NCBI RefSeq assembly: GCF_014637725.1 | Contig: NZ_BMFC01000023.1 | Coordinates: 1 to 33,128, forward strand | DNA length: 33,128 bases | Source of the DNA: Marivita lacus | Lineage (GTDB): Bacteria; Pseudomonadota; Alphaproteobacteria; Rhodobacterales; Rhodobacteraceae | Direction of reading: 5' to 3' | In this document: positions 30,997 through 33,128 of the stretch, in pieces | How the letters are laid out: each line of letters opens with the position of its first letter | Position numbering within the stretch: position 1 is the first letter of the stretch | Notes under the pieces: model-generated | What the model saw: the letters and a program-made list of their open reading frames with translations, nothing else | What the model was told of the DNA's origin: nothing | Databases searched by the model: none | Program-made: the position numbers and the translations under genes

Positions 30997-33128
30997 TCAG
31001 AACAGGGCCATATCCCCACCAAACCCGACAAGCTGGATCAGGAAGTCGCCATCCACGGCGGACAGAGCATCTGCGTAGAAGGCTTCGCTCTGTGCGAGAC
31101 CTTCGGCAAGGCTGGCTTCGGATCCGTCGAACTGCGCCATCACCATACGGGCCTCGTCCACGTCGGACATGCCGCGGGCCACCGCGAAATGCCCGCCCAG
31201 CAGCACCTTGTTCGCCAGGTAGGCGGCATCGGCAGGGCTGCCGGTTTCGGCCTTGGCACCGGCGAGGATCTCCTGGATGAAGGTCGGCGGCGTGATCTCC
31301 GGGTTGTCTTCCAGAAGGTCCAGCCAGAACCCGAGACCGGAGGCGTCCGGTGACCGGCCCAGCACGTTCTGGTAGACCGCCTCGACGAAGTCCGAGAGAT
31401 CCGCGACCTCGCCATAGAGCGCACGGGTTTCGTCCTGGTCGAAGAAATGGCCCGCGATCTCGCGGAGACTCATCCCGTCGGCAAGCTGGTTGCCCCAGAA
31501 GTAAAGCCCCACCGCATCGGGGGCGCGGTTGAAATAGGCGATGTAAAGCTCGGTCAGCGCTGCCATGGCATCGCCTTCAAGACGCGCCATGCCGTCGAAG
31601 AGGTCCAGATCGATCCCCGCATCGGCAAAATCGAGACGATCCTCCGCGCTCACACTGCGTTGCCCTTCGCCACCCGGTCGCCGGTCCTCGATGACAAGGC
31701 TGCCGTCGGAGATGCGCAGCGTGTAGCTGGACTGCGAGCCGCTCAGCTCGATCTCCTGGGCAGCCTCGTCCTGCTCGATCCGGCTGGCGCTCTGAGCTGT
31801 CTCGCCAGCGCTCTCGGTGACAGCCGCTACAGGCGCGAGGTTGGTCTGCGGTTGGGGCTGGGGTTCAGGACGCGGCTGGGGCGTGACGACGGTCCCGTCC
31901 ATGATGACCATCTGGCCGCCAGTGTCTGGGCCACCATACCCCAATGCCACGGACGCACCGCCGTTATGCTCGAAGTAATCAAGCTGGATATCGTGCTGAC
32001 CCGCCTCAAGGTAGATCTCGTTCTGCATGAGGACCTCAGCATGCAGCCCGTCATTATCAACAACATTTTGACCATTCACATAAAGAATGGTTCCATCATC
32101 GGACAGGGTTGCAAAGGTATAGACACCCGCTTCCCGGATGGTGAGAACACCTGTGTACCGACCGGCAAAGAAATCCGCTGGACCACCATCCCAGAACGAT
32201 CCATCGTCATCATTTTCGTTGATGCTGTTCACAACCATGCTGTGGATGGGGGTGTCGAAGCTGATCTGGCTCAGCCGCTCCGTGCCCTCTTCCACAGCGT
32301 AGAAGTCGACATTGAAGCCAGCCTGGGCGGGCTGTTCAGGCGTTGGCCCGGGTGTGGGCTGCGGCTGGGATTCGGGACGCGGCTGGGGGGTGACGACGGT
32401 CCCATCCATGATGACCATCTGGCCACCCGTGTCAGGGCCACCATACCCCAATGCCAAGGACGCACCGCCGTTATGCTCGAAGTAATCAAGCTGGATATCG
32501 TGCTGACCTGCCTCAAGGTAGATCTCGTTCTGCATGAGGACCTCAGCATGCAGTCCGTCATTATCAACAACACTTTGACCATTCACATAAAGAATGGTTC
32601 CGTCATCGGACAGGGTTGCAAAGGTATAGACACCCGCTTCCCGGATGGTGAGAACACCTGTGTAACGACCGGCAAAGAAATCCGCTGGACCACCATTCCA
32701 GAACGATCCGTCATCAGCCCTTTCGTTGATTCTGTTCACAACCATGCTGTGGATGGGGGTGTCGAAGGTGATCTGGCTCAGCCGCTCCGTGCCCTCTTCC
32801 ACAGCGTAGAACTCGACATTGAAGCCAGCCTGGGCGGGCTGTTCAGGCGTCAGCTCGGGTTCTGGCCGGGGCTGTGATACGGGGCGCGGCTGGGGGGTGA
32901 CGACCGGTGTGTCGTCGTCTTGCGGGGTGGGTTCCGGCACGGGACCGAACTCGAACGCGCCGTTGTCCCAGACCCCGTCCTTCATCGTGGCGGGTGCGGG
33001 ATGGCTGTCCATGAAGCGTTCCACCGCGTCGTGGCGCGCGGTGCTGTCCTGCAGGTGGCGCAGCGAGCCCCAGCTGCCCCATTGGCTGGGTTCGGAGACA
33101 TCGACGAAGACGTTGAAGAGCGTGCCGC
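30997..33128 (-). CDS. Secreted PA14/DUF4214 protein, 5' end outside window
   Basis: The frame is open to the right edge, so 709 C-terminal residues are visible and the true start lies outside; GTG at 33022 is only an internal codon. After an unrecognised N-terminal piece ('LFNVFVDVSEPSQWGSWGSL') and a Pro-rich linker come two near-identical PA14 domains (carbohydrate-binding type, with 'GVYTFATLSDDGTILYVNGQ' and YFEHNGGAS). Another Pro/Gln linker, a beta-rich segment and two DUF4214-type units ('LYIAYFNRAPDAVGLYFW' and 'VYQNVLGRSPDASGLGFWLD') follow. The end (DMALF) is an acidic residue followed by hydrophobic ones, as in many type I secretion substrates. A surface adhesin or glycan-active enzyme is plausible. 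No flagellar link is seen. Confidence 0.8.
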   Translation of the reverse strand, partial: GTLFNVFVDVSEPSQWGSWGSLRHLQDSTARHDAVERFMDSHPAPATMKDGVWDNGAFEFGPVPEPTPQDDDTPVVTPQPRPVSQPRPEPELTPEQPAQAGFNVEFYAVEEGTERLSQITFDTPIHSMVVNRINERADDGSFWNGGPADFFAGRYTGVLTIREAGVYTFATLSDDGTILYVNGQSVVDNDGLHAEVLMQNEIYLEAGQHDIQLDYFEHNGGASLALGYGGPDTGGQMVIMDGTVVTPQPRPESQPQPTPGPTPEQPAQAGFNVDFYAVEEGTERLSQISFDTPIHSMVVNSINENDDDGSFWDGGPADFFAGRYTGVLTIREAGVYTFATLSDDGTILYVNGQNVVDNDGLHAEVLMQNEIYLEAGQHDIQLDYFEHNGGASVALGYGGPDTGGQMVIMDGTVVTPQPRPEPQPQPQTNLAPVAAVTESAGETAQSASRIEQDEAAQEIELSGSQSSYTLRISDGSLVIEDRRPGGEGQRSVSAEDRLDFADAGIDLDLFDGMARLEGDAMAALTELYIAYFNRAPDAVGLYFWGNQLADGMSLREIAGHFFDQDETRALYGEVADLSDFVEAVYQNVLGRSPDASGLGFWLDLLEDNPEITPPTFIQEILAGAKAETGSPADAAYLANKVLLGGHFAVARGMSDVDEARMVMAQFDGSEASLAEGLAQSEAFYADALSAVDGDFLIQLVGFGGDMALF
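31884..32390. repeat. 507-bp tandem repeat, unit B (second PA14 domain)
   Basis: This unit is nearly identical to the adjacent one at 32391-32897, with exact 507-base spacing of shared landmarks such as TGACGAC (31884, 32391, 32898). It corresponds to 169 codons in frame: one PA14 domain plus a Pro/Gln-rich linker. Confidence 0.9.
32391..32897. repeat. 507-bp tandem repeat, unit A (first PA14 domain)
   Basis: This is the first PA14 unit in reading order of the minus-strand gene. Differences from unit B are scattered single bases, plus a more diverged linker segment. A third partial linker copy follows beyond 32898. Confidence 0.9.

Overview
The window is a high-GC stretch of a flagellar gene cluster, most likely from an alphaproteobacterium of the Rhodobacterales. 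That assignment is an inference. It rests on the gene order fliEFGHIJ-fliKLMNOPQR-flhB plus flgBCDEFGHIJKL, a very large FlgK, a separate SltF-like lytic transglycosylase, and FlgT-like and FliL/MotF-like motor accessory proteins. Together these recall the sigma-54-dependent fla1 system of Rhodobacter (Cereibacter) sphaeroides rather than a CtrA-controlled set. I found -24/-12 (sigma-54) promoter matches in several intergenic gaps and no convincing CtrA boxes.

Layout. Positions 3-5640 (+) encode the rod adaptor, MS ring, rotor and export ATPase complex (fliE, F, G, H, I, J). Positions 5711-12600 (+) encode hook-length control, stator-associated FliL, the C-ring parts FliM and FliN, and the export gate FliO, P, Q, R and FlhB, ending with a small membrane protein coupled to flhB. 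Positions 12601-14723 hold an orphan NarL-type response regulator, a small membrane protein in AT-richer DNA, and an unrecognised 160-residue protein with a consensus-perfect sigma-54 promoter and a long leader. Positions 14810-16188 hold two convergent peptidoglycan-cleaving enzymes. Positions 16223-28025 (-) are flgB to flgL, read leftward from a sigma-54 promoter before flgB, with a second one between flgF and flgG. Positions 28151-30840 hold accessory genes: an acidic-tailed protein, a small membrane protein, a Sel1-type periplasmic protein (FlgT-like), a protein with a nitrile-hydratase/NHLP-like domain, a FliL-like protein (MotF candidate) and a 54-residue protein. Positions 30997-33128 (-) are the 3' part of a secreted PA14/DUF4214 protein with a 507-bp tandem duplication.

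Together the genes cover most of the basal body, C ring, export apparatus, hook and hook-filament junction. Filament, hook cap of the filament (FliD), FlhA, FlgA, FlgM, FlgN, MotAB and the sigma-54 activators are not in this window. The sigma-54 sites divide the cluster into several transcription units and tie unrecognised genes to the flagellar regulon.
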